A DNA stretch of 64,000 nucleotides, from assembly GCA_016186625.1 (NCBI GenBank), contig JACPLG010000007.1, positions 30,837 through 94,836 of the forward strand, read 5' to 3'. How positions within the stretch are numbered: position 1 is the first letter of the stretch; every line of letters starts with the position of its first letter. The DNA comes from Candidatus Levyibacteriota bacterium (GTDB lineage Bacteria > Patescibacteria > Microgenomatia > Levybacterales > UBA12049). Both the position numbers and the translations under genes were made by a program. This document shows positions 45,304 to 53,063 of the stretch, piece by piece. Under the pieces are notes generated by a model. The model was not told where the DNA came from, searched no databases, and saw nothing but the letters and a program-made list of their open reading frames with translations.

Positions 45304-46185
45304 ATGGTTACAATTTTAGGAAGAGGAGTCTGGGGGCACGCGTTAGCATCACTTCTTTCGGAAAACAAAAAGGAATATGTTTTCTGGGACAGAAAATCTC
45401 CGATTGATCCCAAATCAATGGTAATAATTGCTGTTCCAACCCAGGCTATCAGAGAGGTCTTAAGTAGAAATAAAAAAGAGCTGGAAAGCGCAACTATTAT
45501 TAATACTGCAAAAGGAATAGAGAAAGGGACTAATAAGCTTCCATTTGAAGTAGCGCTTGAGGTATTGGGTAAAAATATCAAATATTCAGCTATGTTTGGA
45601 CCAAGTTTTGCCTCAGAAGTAGAGCAAAAAATGCCAACCTTGGTAAATCTTGCATGTCTTGAGGATAGTTCAACAATCTGCCCAATGGTCAAAGGATATT
45701 TTCAAACAGATTATTTTAGAGTGCGCCTCACCAGCACAGTTTCGGCAATTGAACTCGCAGGAGCTCTTAAAAATATCTATGCGATTGCATCTGGCATATC
45801 AGAAGGAGTAGGTTTTGCAGCTAATACAAGAGCTCAAATCATAGCTCTTGCATACGAAGAAACAATATCCTTATGCAAGGCTCTTAAATATGAAGTTGCA
45901 GAAAATGGCGTTGAGGGGATCATGGGAGATTTGGTTTTAAGTTGTGGAAGTTCTGAGAGCAGGAATTTCAGGTTTGGGAAGCTGGTGGCAAGACTTAAAG
46001 TTGGGGATGCCTTGGGGCAAGTGTCAAGTACGGTTGAGGGATATAACAACTGTTTTTCAATCCCATATTTTCAGAAAAAAACAGGGCTAAAGCTTCCTTT
46101 GGCAAATTTTGTTTTTGAAACAATCTCTGATGACAGACCTAGCCAGGTAGAGAAGAATTTTAGAGAATTTATAAGAAAAAGCTAG
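45304..46185 (+). CDS. gpsA: Glycerol-3-phosphate dehydrogenase [NAD(P)+]
   Basis: GpsA makes sn-glycerol-3-phosphate for phospholipid synthesis. The 293-residue protein has a Rossmann N-terminus (MVTILGRGVWGHALASLL), VIIAVPTQAIREVL, TAKGIEKGTNKLPFEV, FGPSFASEVEQKMPTLV, AIELAGALKNIYAIASGISEGVGFAANTRAQII and GIMGDLVLSCGSSESRN with the catalytic Lys region. The first glycine-rich turn is GRGVWG rather than GAGxWG. The ATG at 45304 follows the nnrD stop; an upstream TTG adds four residues only. It overlaps the 3' end of the convergent DUF5654 gene by 4 nt. Confidence 0.93.
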   Translation: MVTILGRGVWGHALASLLSENKKEYVFWDRKSPIDPKSMVIIAVPTQAIREVLSRNKKELESATIINTAKGIEKGTNKLPFEVALEVLGKNIKYSAMFGPSFASEVEQKMPTLVNLACLEDSSTICPMVKGYFQTDYFRVRLTSTVSAIELAGALKNIYAIASGISEGVGFAANTRAQIIALAYEETISLCKALKYEVAENGVEGIMGDLVLSCGSSESRNFRFGKLVARLKVGDALGQVSSTVEGYNNCFSIPYFQKKTGLKLPLANFVFETISDDRPSQVEKNFREFIRKS

Positions 46186-46460
46186 TTTTTTCCCTCAAGT
46201 CTTCTGACAATTTTTGACAGCTGAAGAGTTACCAGTACAGCAACAAGAGTAACGATTATTGCATAAAGGAATCCTGAAAAAATAACCCCCTCTCCTAAGC
46301 GTGATTTAACATATTCATTAAGGATTTGTTGTATAAGGCTGTTCCAGGCTAGTGCGGCGGCTAGACCAAATCCTGCTGTTGAGAGGGTTAAAAGCTGCTT
46401 TACGAATTCCAAGTGGAATTTTTTTCTTTCTGTTTTCTGCTGATCCGTTTTTTCTGCCAT
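46182..46460 (-). CDS. DUF5654-type two-helix membrane protein
   Basis: The 92-residue protein has a charged N-terminus, a first helix region (LLTLSTAGFGLAAALAWNSLI) and a second helix (FSGFLYAIIVTLVAVLVTLQL). The AGFGLAAALAWN pattern is typical of DUF5654 proteins, which are abundant in CPR and archaea and uncharacterised. A TATAAT box lies 6 nt before the ATG. Confidence 0.75.
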   Translation of the reverse strand: MAEKTDQQKTERKKFHLEFVKQLLTLSTAGFGLAAALAWNSLIQQILNEYVKSRLGEGVIFSGFLYAIIVTLVAVLVTLQLSKIVRRLEGKN

Positions 46461-46466
46461 TAAAAA

Positions 46467-46472
46467 ATTATA
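46467..46472 (-). promoter_or_regulatory. -10 box, near-leaderless
   Basis: TATAAT on the minus strand ends 6 nt before the DUF5654 ATG. Confidence 0.6.
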
Positions 46473-46524
46473 GCATATGTTTGGATTGACTTTCTTCGGG
46501 AAATATGCGTTAATAACGTAAAAT

Positions 46525-46620
46525 TGTTCCATTGTTCAATTGTCCAACCCGCCTGCAATTGCCTGAGCAAATCGATGGCGGGCAGGTTGTTAGCAATGGA
46601 GCAATGTAGCAATTGAGCAA
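46525..46620. repeat. CAATTG-type repeat with embedded GC-rich element
   Basis: GTTCCATTGTTCAATTGTCC and AGCAATGGAGCAATGTAGC flank ACCCGCCTGCAATTGCCTG ... GATGGCGGGCAGG, again a GC-rich palindrome nested in another repeat. Confidence 0.7.
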
Positions 46621-47672
46621 TGTTTGAATCGCGGTTCAATATCACAAATACTATCCTGAGAAACATTGGGATTATTGAAGCTTGTAGGGAAGTAATTGAC
46701 CACGCGCCGCTTCTTCCGTATTACGAGAGAGAGTTCCAAAAGGACGCTTTAGTTCGTTCTGTTCACTTTGGAACTCATATTGAAGGGAACGAATTAAACC
46801 TTGACCAGGCGGAGAAAGTATTGGAAGGAAAAGAAGTTCTCGCTCGCGATCGCGATATTCAGGAAGTTATAAATTATCGCAAGGTAATGGATCTCTTAAA
46901 TGAATTAGGAATTAAGAATAATGAATTAAAAATAGACGAAGAGCTGATAAAAAAACTACATGCAATTACTGTTTACAGAATATTGCCGACGGAAAAGATA
47001 GGAATTTTCCGGGAGAGTCAGGTTGTCGTTAAAAATAGCGTGACAGGAGAGGTGAGTTTCCGTCCGCCTCCTTCAACCGCAATTCCAATGCAAATGGAAG
47101 AACTTCTGCAATTTGTTAATAATAAGGAAAATCAGGATATTCATCCAGTTTTGAAGGCAGGAATTGTTCATTATGAACTTGTTCGCATACATCCTTTTGT
47201 TGATGGAAACGGACGAGTAGCCCGCGCTTTATCGACATTAATATTGTTTCTTGAAGGTTATGACATAAGACGCTTCTTTTCTCTGGAGGAATATTTTGAT
47301 TCTGATGCCCTTGATTATTACAAAGCGCTCCAAAGCGTTGCGAAGAATCAGAATGATTTGACTCTCTGGCTGGAATATTTTACAAAAGGGCTATCAATTG
47401 AACTAAATAAAATTAAAGAAAAGGTAGAAAATATTTCAATTGACGCACATTTGAAAGAAAAGTTGGGAGGCAAACCAATTATGCTATCAGACCGCCAAAT
47501 CAAGATAATTGAATATATTCAAAAAATCGGATATCTCCAAAACAAAGCCTTCGGAAGCTTATTTCCCATGGTGTCCGAAGATACAATTCTTAATGAGCTT
47601 AAAGGTTTACAAAGCAACGGAATTATTAAAAAAACCGGAGTAACAAAATCAGCACGTTACGTTATGGTGTAA
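46620..47672 (+). CDS. Fic family protein with C-terminal winged helix
   Basis: The 350-residue protein has an N-terminal inhibitory motif FGTHIEGNEL ([S/T]-x-x-x-E-[G/N], class II), a Fic core HPFVDGNGRVARAL with catalytic His and anion-binding residues, a flap region SFRPPPSTAIPMQMEEL, and a C-terminal helix-turn-helix (DRQIKIIEYIQKIGYLQNKAFG). Fic proteins usually AMPylate other proteins; the target is unknown. The region ELGIKNNELKID may be another repeat-encoded insert. Confidence 0.9.
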   Translation: MFESRFNITNTILRNIGIIEACREVIDHAPLLPYYEREFQKDALVRSVHFGTHIEGNELNLDQAEKVLEGKEVLARDRDIQEVINYRKVMDLLNELGIKNNELKIDEELIKKLHAITVYRILPTEKIGIFRESQVVVKNSVTGEVSFRPPPSTAIPMQMEELLQFVNNKENQDIHPVLKAGIVHYELVRIHPFVDGNGRVARALSTLILFLEGYDIRRFFSLEEYFDSDALDYYKALQSVAKNQNDLTLWLEYFTKGLSIELNKIKEKVENISIDAHLKEKLGGKPIMLSDRQIKIIEYIQKIGYLQNKAFGSLFPMVSEDTILNELKGLQSNGIIKKTGVTKSARYVMV

Positions 47673-47711
47673 ACGCCAAGTTATTAGTTATAAGTTATAA
47701 ATTATAAGTAA

Positions 47712-48062
47712 ATGTTTAAAGAGTCGTTAATTTCGAAAAAGGCATATGCGTTTGGTTTAGAAATAATTAGATTAACAAAGTTACTCCCTAAAACTTACGA
47801 AAATATTGTGCTTATTAAACAAATTATTCGTTCAGCAACTTCAATTGGAGCAAATATAGAAGAAGCCCTTGGATCGAATTCAAAAAAAGAATTTATTCAC
47901 AGCATGAATGTTGCTAAAAAAGAAGCACGTGAAACTATTTATTGGTTAAGGTTAATTTCCGATGTAAACCCGAGGCTAAAAGATAGGATTGAAACTCTTA
48001 TAGCTGAAAATGATGAGATTATTAGAATATTGACAAAGATTGTTAAAACATCGTCTTTATAA
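47712..48062 (+). CDS. Four-helix-bundle (S23-type) protein
   Basis: The 116-residue protein has the pattern AYAFGLEIIRLTKLLP ... QIIRSATSIGANIEEALGSNSKKEFIHSMNVAKKEARETIYWLRL of the 23S-intervening-sequence/four-helix family. In other bacteria such genes can lie within 23S rRNA inserts; here it is free-standing between Fic and ligase genes, surrounded by TTATAAGTTATAAATTA repeats. Function unknown. Confidence 0.85.
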   Translation: MFKESLISKKAYAFGLEIIRLTKLLPKTYENIVLIKQIIRSATSIGANIEEALGSNSKKEFIHSMNVAKKEARETIYWLRLISDVNPRLKDRIETLIAENDEIIRILTKIVKTSSL

Positions 48063-48096
48063 CTTAGGACTTATAATTTATAATTCATAACTAATT

Positions 48097-49833
48097 ATGT
48101 TGTTTTCAGAATTTGCACAGTATTTGGAAAAGTTAGAAGCTACGTCTTCGCGTTTGTCTTTAATAGAAATCTTATCGGATTTATTTAAGAAAACTCCGGC
48201 ATCTGAAATCGAAAAAATTGTTTATTTAATTCAGGGAAGGATTGCGCCTTTTTTTACGCCAATTGAGATAGGAATGGCGGAGAAAAGCGTTGCGGCGTCG
48301 CTTGCTAATGTTTATGGTTCAAGAAAAGAAGATGTAATAAAGCTTTATCAAAAATTAGGAGATATGGGACTGGCCAGTTACGAACTGGCCAGAAACTCGA
48401 AATTCGAAACTCGAAATTCGAAATTGGACGTTGGAGACGTGTTTGAAATTCTAACTCAGATTGCAAAGACTTCTGGGGAGGGCACGGTTGAGAAAAGACA
48501 AAAATTGCTATCGGAATTACTTGGAAGAGTTGATGCGGTTTCTGCCAAGCATTTAGTTCGCGTTCCTTTGGGAAACACCCGTCTTGGTATCGGAGATCCT
48601 ACAATTCTTGATGCGCTGGCTACTGCAAAGTTGGGTGATAAAAGTCAAAGAAAACTTTTGGAAGCTGCATATAACAGGACTTCGGATTTGGGACTTATCG
48701 CAAAAACTCTCTGGGAAAAAGGTTTGAAAGGCGTTCAAAAATTGGAAGTCAGGGTTGGATCTCCGATTCGAAGCGAGCTATGTGAGAGGCTTCCAAACGC
48801 AGAAAAAGTTATAGAAAAGATGAGGGAGGTAGATGTTCAGTACAAATATGATGGCTTTAGGGTCCAGATCCACAAAGATGGGGACAAAGTGAGGATGTTT
48901 TCGCGCAATCTTGAAGAGATGACTCATATGTTTCCCGAGCTAATTTCGGCAACACTTTCGCAAGTAAAAGCAAAAACTGTGATCCTTGATACAGAAGCAC
49001 TTGCTTATAACCCAGCGTCTGAAGAATTCTTGCCATTCCAGGAGACTACAAAGCGCCGAAGAAAGCACGGAATTGAAGAAGCAGCAGCAAGATTGCCCCT
49101 TAAGGCATTTGTGTTTGACATTTTATATAAAGACGGAAAGCAACTTTTGGATGAACCTCTCACAAAAAGAATTGAGATTTTGAAAAATACTGTAAAAGCA
49201 GATGGTGTATTAATTCCATCTGAAAACCACACCGTTAAAGACCCAAAAGCTTTGCAGCTTCTTCTTGATGATTCAATTTCAAAGGGACTTGAGGGTTTGG
49301 TGGTAAAACGCTTGGAATCTCCTTATGAAGCAGGAGGAAGGAACTTTAACTGGGTGAAATTAAAGAGGCACTCTGACGGAGAACTGACAGACACGATTGA
49401 TTGTGTAATTTTAGGCTACATTACAGGGCGGGGAAAAAGAGTGGAGTTTGGGGCAGGAGCGCTGCTTGTAGGCGTATATGACAAAGATAAAGATGAGTTT
49501 GTTTCAATCTCCCGTATCGGCACAGGCCTAACTGATGAGGAATGGCGGGAGATTCATAAAAGAGCAGATAAGATTAAAGTATCCCACAAACCGGCAAGGG
49601 TAAACTCGACCATAGAACCATCAGTCTGGATAGAGCCAAAAATCGTTATCGAAGTTTTGGCTGATGAAATAACTAGGTCTCCCCTTCATACAGCCGGGAA
49701 AACAGAGAAAGAACTCGGCTTTGCCCTGCGTTTTCCCCGTTTGGTAAGTTTCCGCAATGATAAGAAAGCAGAAGAAGCTACAAGCGTTGACGAAATCAAA
49801 CGATTGTTTGAGATTCAGTATAAGAAGAAATAA
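48097..49833 (+). CDS. ATP-dependent DNA ligase (archaeal/LigB type)
   Basis: The 578-residue ligase has an N-terminal DNA-binding domain, the nucleotidyltransferase motif I EVDVQYKYDGFRVQIHKDG (Lys about residue 250), motif III-like LDTEALAY, ISKGLEGLVVKRLESPYEAG (IV), NWVKLKRH (V), and the OB-fold region. It would use ATP rather than NAD+. Near residue 100 a loop ARNSKFETRNSKLD is encoded by GAAACTCGAAATTCG repeats (48391-48430). Most bacteria use an NAD-dependent LigA for replication; none is seen in this window. Confidence 0.93.
   Translation: MLFSEFAQYLEKLEATSSRLSLIEILSDLFKKTPASEIEKIVYLIQGRIAPFFTPIEIGMAEKSVAASLANVYGSRKEDVIKLYQKLGDMGLASYELARNSKFETRNSKLDVGDVFEILTQIAKTSGEGTVEKRQKLLSELLGRVDAVSAKHLVRVPLGNTRLGIGDPTILDALATAKLGDKSQRKLLEAAYNRTSDLGLIAKTLWEKGLKGVQKLEVRVGSPIRSELCERLPNAEKVIEKMREVDVQYKYDGFRVQIHKDGDKVRMFSRNLEEMTHMFPELISATLSQVKAKTVILDTEALAYNPASEEFLPFQETTKRRRKHGIEEAAARLPLKAFVFDILYKDGKQLLDEPLTKRIEILKNTVKADGVLIPSENHTVKDPKALQLLLDDSISKGLEGLVVKRLESPYEAGGRNFNWVKLKRHSDGELTDTIDCVILGYITGRGKRVEFGAGALLVGVYDKDKDEFVSISRIGTGLTDEEWREIHKRADKIKVSHKPARVNSTIEPSVWIEPKIVIEVLADEITRSPLHTAGKTEKELGFALRFPRLVSFRNDKKAEEATSVDEIKRLFEIQYKKK
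48391..48430 (+). repeat. Repeat-derived in-frame insert in the ligase gene
   Basis: Tandem GAAATTCGAAACTCGAAATTC units are read as RNSKFETRNSKL, almost the same peptide as in pth (RNSKFEIRNSKL). Confidence 0.82.
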
Positions 49834-50058
49834 TTAATCAGGGAAATAAACAGTAGGGCTTCTTCCAAGCGTATCAGCTCTTAATGCTTCTTCTACTCCA
49901 TAATAGCTGCTTCTTGATGGTCCCCTTAAATCGGCAGTTCTATGAGGCGATTGAGGACTCCCATCTAGACTGTGACTAACTCCACCATCTCTGAGGGGCC
50001 TTTGTGTTCCATCTTGCCCAGTTCCTGGTACTAATTCAGCTCTACTTTCAGGTGCCAT
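49834..50058 (-). CDS. Small Arg/Ser/Gly-rich hypothetical ORF
   Basis: This 74-residue frame (SRAELVPGTGQDGTQRPLRD; DLRGPSRSSYYGVEEALRAD) starts with ATG at 50058 and directly abuts the ligase stop. It has no recognisable domain; predicted to be disordered. Coding status is uncertain, but the frame explains a 225-bp stretch that is not repeat-like. Confidence 0.4.
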   Translation of the reverse strand: MAPESRAELVPGTGQDGTQRPLRDGGVSHSLDGSPQSPHRTADLRGPSRSSYYGVEEALRADTLGRSPTVYFPD

Positions 50059-50156
50059 AAGATAAATACATAAATATTATTGCGCCGCAAATTTTTAATT
50101 GTCAAGTCACGCAATAAGGTGCATATTTTACTCCTTTTTTATGAAAAATCAAGTGT

Positions 50157-50162
50157 TATAAT
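50157..50162 (+). promoter_or_regulatory. -10 box, near-leaderless
   Basis: TATAAT ends 7 nt before the ATG at 50170. Confidence 0.6.
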
Positions 50163-50169
50163 CTTTCAA

Positions 50170-51534
50170 ATGCAGGTAATTGCAGATTTGCATCTTCACT
50201 CAAAATATTCCCGTGCTGTATCCCGGGATATGGTTTTGCCGATAATGACCCAGTTCGCCAAGAAAAAGGGTTTGAATTTACTCACCACCGGAGACTGGAC
50301 GCATCCAATTTGGCTTAGGGAAATCAAGAGCGAGCTCGTTGAGCTCGAGTCTGGAGTCTTTGGTCTTCGGTCACCAGCTAATGACCAAGGACAAAAGACT
50401 AGCGACCAAAATGAACCGAAGTTCATTTTGAGCGTTGAGGTTTCAAGTATTTATTCGCAGGGCGGAAAAGTGCGAAGAATCCACTCCTTGCTCTTTGCTC
50501 CCTCGATTGAAGTAGCGGAGAAAATGAATGCAGAGTTAGTTAAAAGAGGGGCAAATCTAACTTCTGATGGCCGTCCTATTGTGGGCTTAACCCCTCCCAA
50601 TTTACTCGAGATTTTAATGGGAATTGATGAGCGCTCATTTCTTATTCCTTGTCACGCCTGGACTCCATGGTTTTCTTTATACGGTTCAATGTCAGGCTTT
50701 GACTCGATTGAAGAATGTTTTGGAGACTTTGCAAAATATATTTATGGAGTCGAAACTGGCCTTTCTTCCGATCCGGCAATGAATTGGAGAATTAAAGAAC
50801 TCGAAAACCGATCAATTTTATCTTTTTCCGATTCGCACAGCCCAATGAAGATGGGACGCGAAAACACAGTTTTCGTAGTTAAAAATGAAAAGTTAAAAGT
50901 TAAAAATTTTACATACGATGATATTCGTTTGGCGATTATGCAAGACTCTAAGGCGAAGCTTAAGATTGGGTACACGATCGAGTTTTATCCTGAAGAGGGG
51001 AAATACCACTATACAGGGCATAGAAATTGTAAAGTCGTTTATTCGCCAAAAGACACAAAAGAGAAAGGTACAACTTGCCCTGTTTGCGGCAGGGGTTTGA
51101 CAATAGGCGTTATGGAAAGAGTGGAGGCTCTTGCCGCTTCACTCGAAAATATCGTTGATAAGTCCGGAAAAAGTGGAATCCGCTGGATTACAGATCCTTT
51201 CAAAAAACATCCGCCATATGCCAAATTAGTGCCTCTTAATGAGATAATTGCCGAAAGTCTGGAATCGACTCCCGCAAGTGTGAAAGTTAAAGAGATGTTT
51301 TATACGCTCACAGAAAAGCTAGGCTCTGAGTTTGAAATACTTTTAAAAACTCCAATTGAGGAAATCGAAAAAGTGGCAGGGGAAGCCCTTGCCCAGGCAA
51401 TTTTACAAGTAAGACAGGGCGATATTTTTATTTCCCCGGGATACGATGGAGAGTATGGAATTGTTAGAATTAAGCCCCAGGAAAAAGATTCTGAAACAGA
51501 CAAACAGGCCGAACAAGCAACGCTGGGATTTTAA
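50170..51534 (+). CDS. Endonuclease Q-like PHP-domain DNA repair nuclease
   Basis: EndoQ, first characterised in Thermococcales, nicks DNA 5' of deaminated bases and abasic sites. The 454-residue protein starts at the ATG 50170 with VIADLHLHSKYSRAVSRDM (PHP metal motif), then GLNLLTTGDWTHPIW, LSVEVSSIY, FLIPCHAWTPWFSLYG, SFSDSHSP and the zinc-binding GKYHYTGHRNC ... CPVCGRGLTIGVMERV, and the distal FKKHPPYAKLVPLNEIIAE segment, all in EndoQ order. Two loops carry repeat-encoded residues (SPANDQGQKTSDQN, about 50375-50410; KNEKLKVKN, about 50880-50912). The last six residues, QATLGF, fit the QxxLxF sliding-clamp-binding motif; archaeal EndoQ binds PCNA. Confidence 0.9.
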   Translation: MQVIADLHLHSKYSRAVSRDMVLPIMTQFAKKKGLNLLTTGDWTHPIWLREIKSELVELESGVFGLRSPANDQGQKTSDQNEPKFILSVEVSSIYSQGGKVRRIHSLLFAPSIEVAEKMNAELVKRGANLTSDGRPIVGLTPPNLLEILMGIDERSFLIPCHAWTPWFSLYGSMSGFDSIEECFGDFAKYIYGVETGLSSDPAMNWRIKELENRSILSFSDSHSPMKMGRENTVFVVKNEKLKVKNFTYDDIRLAIMQDSKAKLKIGYTIEFYPEEGKYHYTGHRNCKVVYSPKDTKEKGTTCPVCGRGLTIGVMERVEALAASLENIVDKSGKSGIRWITDPFKKHPPYAKLVPLNEIIAESLESTPASVKVKEMFYTLTEKLGSEFEILLKTPIEEIEKVAGEALAQAILQVRQGDIFISPGYDGEYGIVRIKPQEKDSETDKQAEQATLGF

Positions 51535-51539
51535 ATTTT

Positions 51540-51625
51540 TACGATTGACCCTCCTTCGCTGAAGCTTCCACCGACGCTAAAGCTTTGGCGGACAGGTCGG
51601 CGGGCAGGCACGAAAAGAGTTTGCT
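51540..51625. repeat. GC-rich palindromic intergenic element
   Basis: GAAGCTTCCACCGACGC is followed by GGCGGACAGGTCGGCGGGCAG. It shares CTTCC and GGCGGACAGG blocks, in the same order, with the in-frame segments in pth and the glycosyltransferase. Confidence 0.7.
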
Positions 51626-51736
51626 TATACTTAGAAATTGACAAGCGAGTATTAAGTTTACTAAGCTTAATAGAGTTCGGTGAAACCTCACCATGCCCTC
51701 TCCTAATAGGAGATGGAAAAGAGGAAAAGATATTTT

Positions 51737-52159
51737 ATGAAGTTTGACGTTATTGGGTGGTTTGATGGAATTTATTCCAATCTTCCTCCGCTAAGTTCTG
51801 AGCTAAAAGAATTTATTGTCAGGATTTTACCTTTTCTAACTATTGTTTTTGGAATTCTAATTACAATTGCTTCAATTATGGATTTTTTGGGGTCAACCTT
51901 TATTACCACTTTTACTCTGGGAGGGCCATCCATATTTAAGCAGCTTTTGCTTAGGAGTGTTTTGGGAATTGCTCAGGGAGTAATAATGATTTTTGCATTT
52001 CTGCCCCTTCGAAAGCATCAAGAGAGAGGTTGGATACTTCTTTTCTTAAGCCAGATTCTTTGGATTTTGGCAGCAGCGCTTTCTCTAGATATTGCAGTAG
52101 TTTTAGGATTTCTCATTTTCTATCCACTTTTTCAAGTAAAACCATATTATAGTAAATAG
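51737..52159 (+). CDS. Small integral membrane protein
   Basis: The 140-residue protein has four predicted helices (FIVRILPFLTIVFGILITIA; LLRSVLGIAQGVIMIFAFL; WILLFLSQILWILAAAL; IAVVLGFLIFYPLFQ). The family is not recognised, although similar proteins are frequent in CPR genomes. The ATG at 51737 has AGAGGAAAAG upstream; an in-frame ATG at 51713 sits inside a CTCCT/AGGAG hairpin and is less likely. Confidence 0.65.
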   Translation: MKFDVIGWFDGIYSNLPPLSSELKEFIVRILPFLTIVFGILITIASIMDFLGSTFITTFTLGGPSIFKQLLLRSVLGIAQGVIMIFAFLPLRKHQERGWILLFLSQILWILAAALSLDIAVVLGFLIFYPLFQVKPYYSK

Positions 52160-52164
52160 CAAAT

Positions 52165-52310
52165 TGGAAATTGTGATTTTCAGAATACCCAGATGATTAC
52201 TCAGATTGCCGGAAGAATCAGACAGTCAGAGATTCAGAAATCCGAAACTCTGATGTACTGACATTTTGAATATCCGGTTCTCTGAGTATTCCAAGTTTTC
52301 CGAAATCACC
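52165..52310 (+). repeat. D-family intergenic repeat, copy 3
   Basis: CAGAATACCCAGATGATTAC, AATCAGACAGTCAGAG, CAGAAATCCGAAACTCTG and GGTTCTCTGAGTATTCC appear in the same order as in copies 1 and 2. It is more diverged and lacks the GC-rich insert. Confidence 0.8.
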
Positions 52311-52321
52311 TTTTTTCGTGA

Positions 52322-52327
52322 TATAAT
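52322..52327 (+). promoter_or_regulatory. Extended -10 box, near-leaderless
   Basis: CGTGATATAAT ends 13 nt before the pth ATG at 52341, confirming that the longer frame from 52266 is not used. Confidence 0.6.
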
Positions 52328-52340
52328 CTTTCCGCACGCT

Positions 52341-53000
52341 ATGAAACTGATCGTGGGGCTCGGTAACCCCAGACCTAAATACGAGTCCACAAAACATAAC
52401 GTTGGATTTATGGTGGTTGACCATCTTCTAAAAGATCTTGAGCCAGTTAATAAATCTAACTGGAGTACGGAAAATAAGCTAAAGAGCGATATTTACATTT
52501 TAGATTACCAGCGCCGTTCGACAGCTTCCTCCAAAGGCGGACAGGCAGGCCAAGCAAAAAAAGATCTCGTTGAAAGAGTAATTCTTGCGAAGCCTCTAAC
52601 TTATATGAATAACTCTGGCATGGCAGTTTCGCTTGTCTCAAATTTTTATAAAGTCAAACCTTCAGATATCTGGATAGTACATGACGAGCTGGATTTACCA
52701 TTGGGTTTTATGAAGATAAGATTTGGCGGAGGAGTAGCAGGACACCATGGACTCGAATCGATTTTAAAAACTCTGGGAACTGATAAATTCTGGAGATTCA
52801 GGTTGGGGATAGGCCAAAGAAATTCGAAATTCGAAATTCGAAATTCGAAATTAAAAAACGTGGAAAACTTTGTCCTTACAAACTTTCATGGAGCGGAAAA
52901 ATCAAAAGCAAGAGCTCTTATAAAAAGAGGAGCAAAAGCTCTCTCAACTGCCTTAGAGAAGGGAATCGAATCCGCTCAAAACAGATTCAACACCAAATGA
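52341..53000 (+). CDS. pth: Peptidyl-tRNA hydrolase with two in-frame inserts
   Basis: Pth frees tRNA from prematurely released peptidyl-tRNA. The 219-residue protein begins MKLIVGLGNPRPKYESTKHNVGFMVVD (catalytic His), has LAKPLTYMNNSGMAV, WIVHDELDLPLGFMKIRFGGGVAGHHGLESI and FWRFRLGIGQR. Two low-complexity segments interrupt the fold: RRSTASSKGGQAGQAKKD (52513-52565) after YILDYQ, and RNSKFEIRNSKLKN (52821-52860) after GIGQ. The former is the same element, in the same frame, as in the glycosyltransferase; the latter matches the ligase insert. Catalytic residues are intact. Confidence 0.94.
   Translation: MKLIVGLGNPRPKYESTKHNVGFMVVDHLLKDLEPVNKSNWSTENKLKSDIYILDYQRRSTASSKGGQAGQAKKDLVERVILAKPLTYMNNSGMAVSLVSNFYKVKPSDIWIVHDELDLPLGFMKIRFGGGVAGHHGLESILKTLGTDKFWRFRLGIGQRNSKFEIRNSKLKNVENFVLTNFHGAEKSKARALIKRGAKALSTALEKGIESAQNRFNTK
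52522..52555 (+). repeat. GC-rich element in frame in pth
   Basis: The first 28 bp are identical to 39273-39300 in the glycosyltransferase gene; the reading frame is also the same. Confidence 0.88.
52821..52858 (+). repeat. GAAATTC tandem repeat in frame in pth
   Basis: Four AATTCGAAATTCGAAATTCG units encode RNSKFEIRNSKL in the loop between GIGQ and VENFVL. Confidence 0.82.
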
Positions 53001-53002
53001 TC

Positions 53003-53062
53003 CCGTTAGATATTATAAGCATTTGTTTAATTATAAGCTTAGGATGATAAGATATCTAACGG
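53003..53062 (+). promoter_or_regulatory. 60-nt hairpin filling the pth-hypothetical spacer
   Basis: CCGTTAGATAT (53003-53013) pairs perfectly with ATATCTAACGG (53052-53062), with an inner TAAGC/GCTTA stem. It ends one base before the next ATG and has no T-run, so an RNA structure controlling translation or a protein-binding operator are both possible. Confidence 0.7.
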
Positions 53063-53063
53063 A

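Noticed and set aside
47712..48062. Four-helix S23-type gene as part of a 23S rRNA intervening sequence
   Set aside because: It is not inside an rRNA gene; the 23S begins only at about 63.8 kb.
52266..52340. Upstream extension of pth
   Set aside because: It crosses a repeat and the TATAAT promoter; family proteins start at MKLIVGLGNP.
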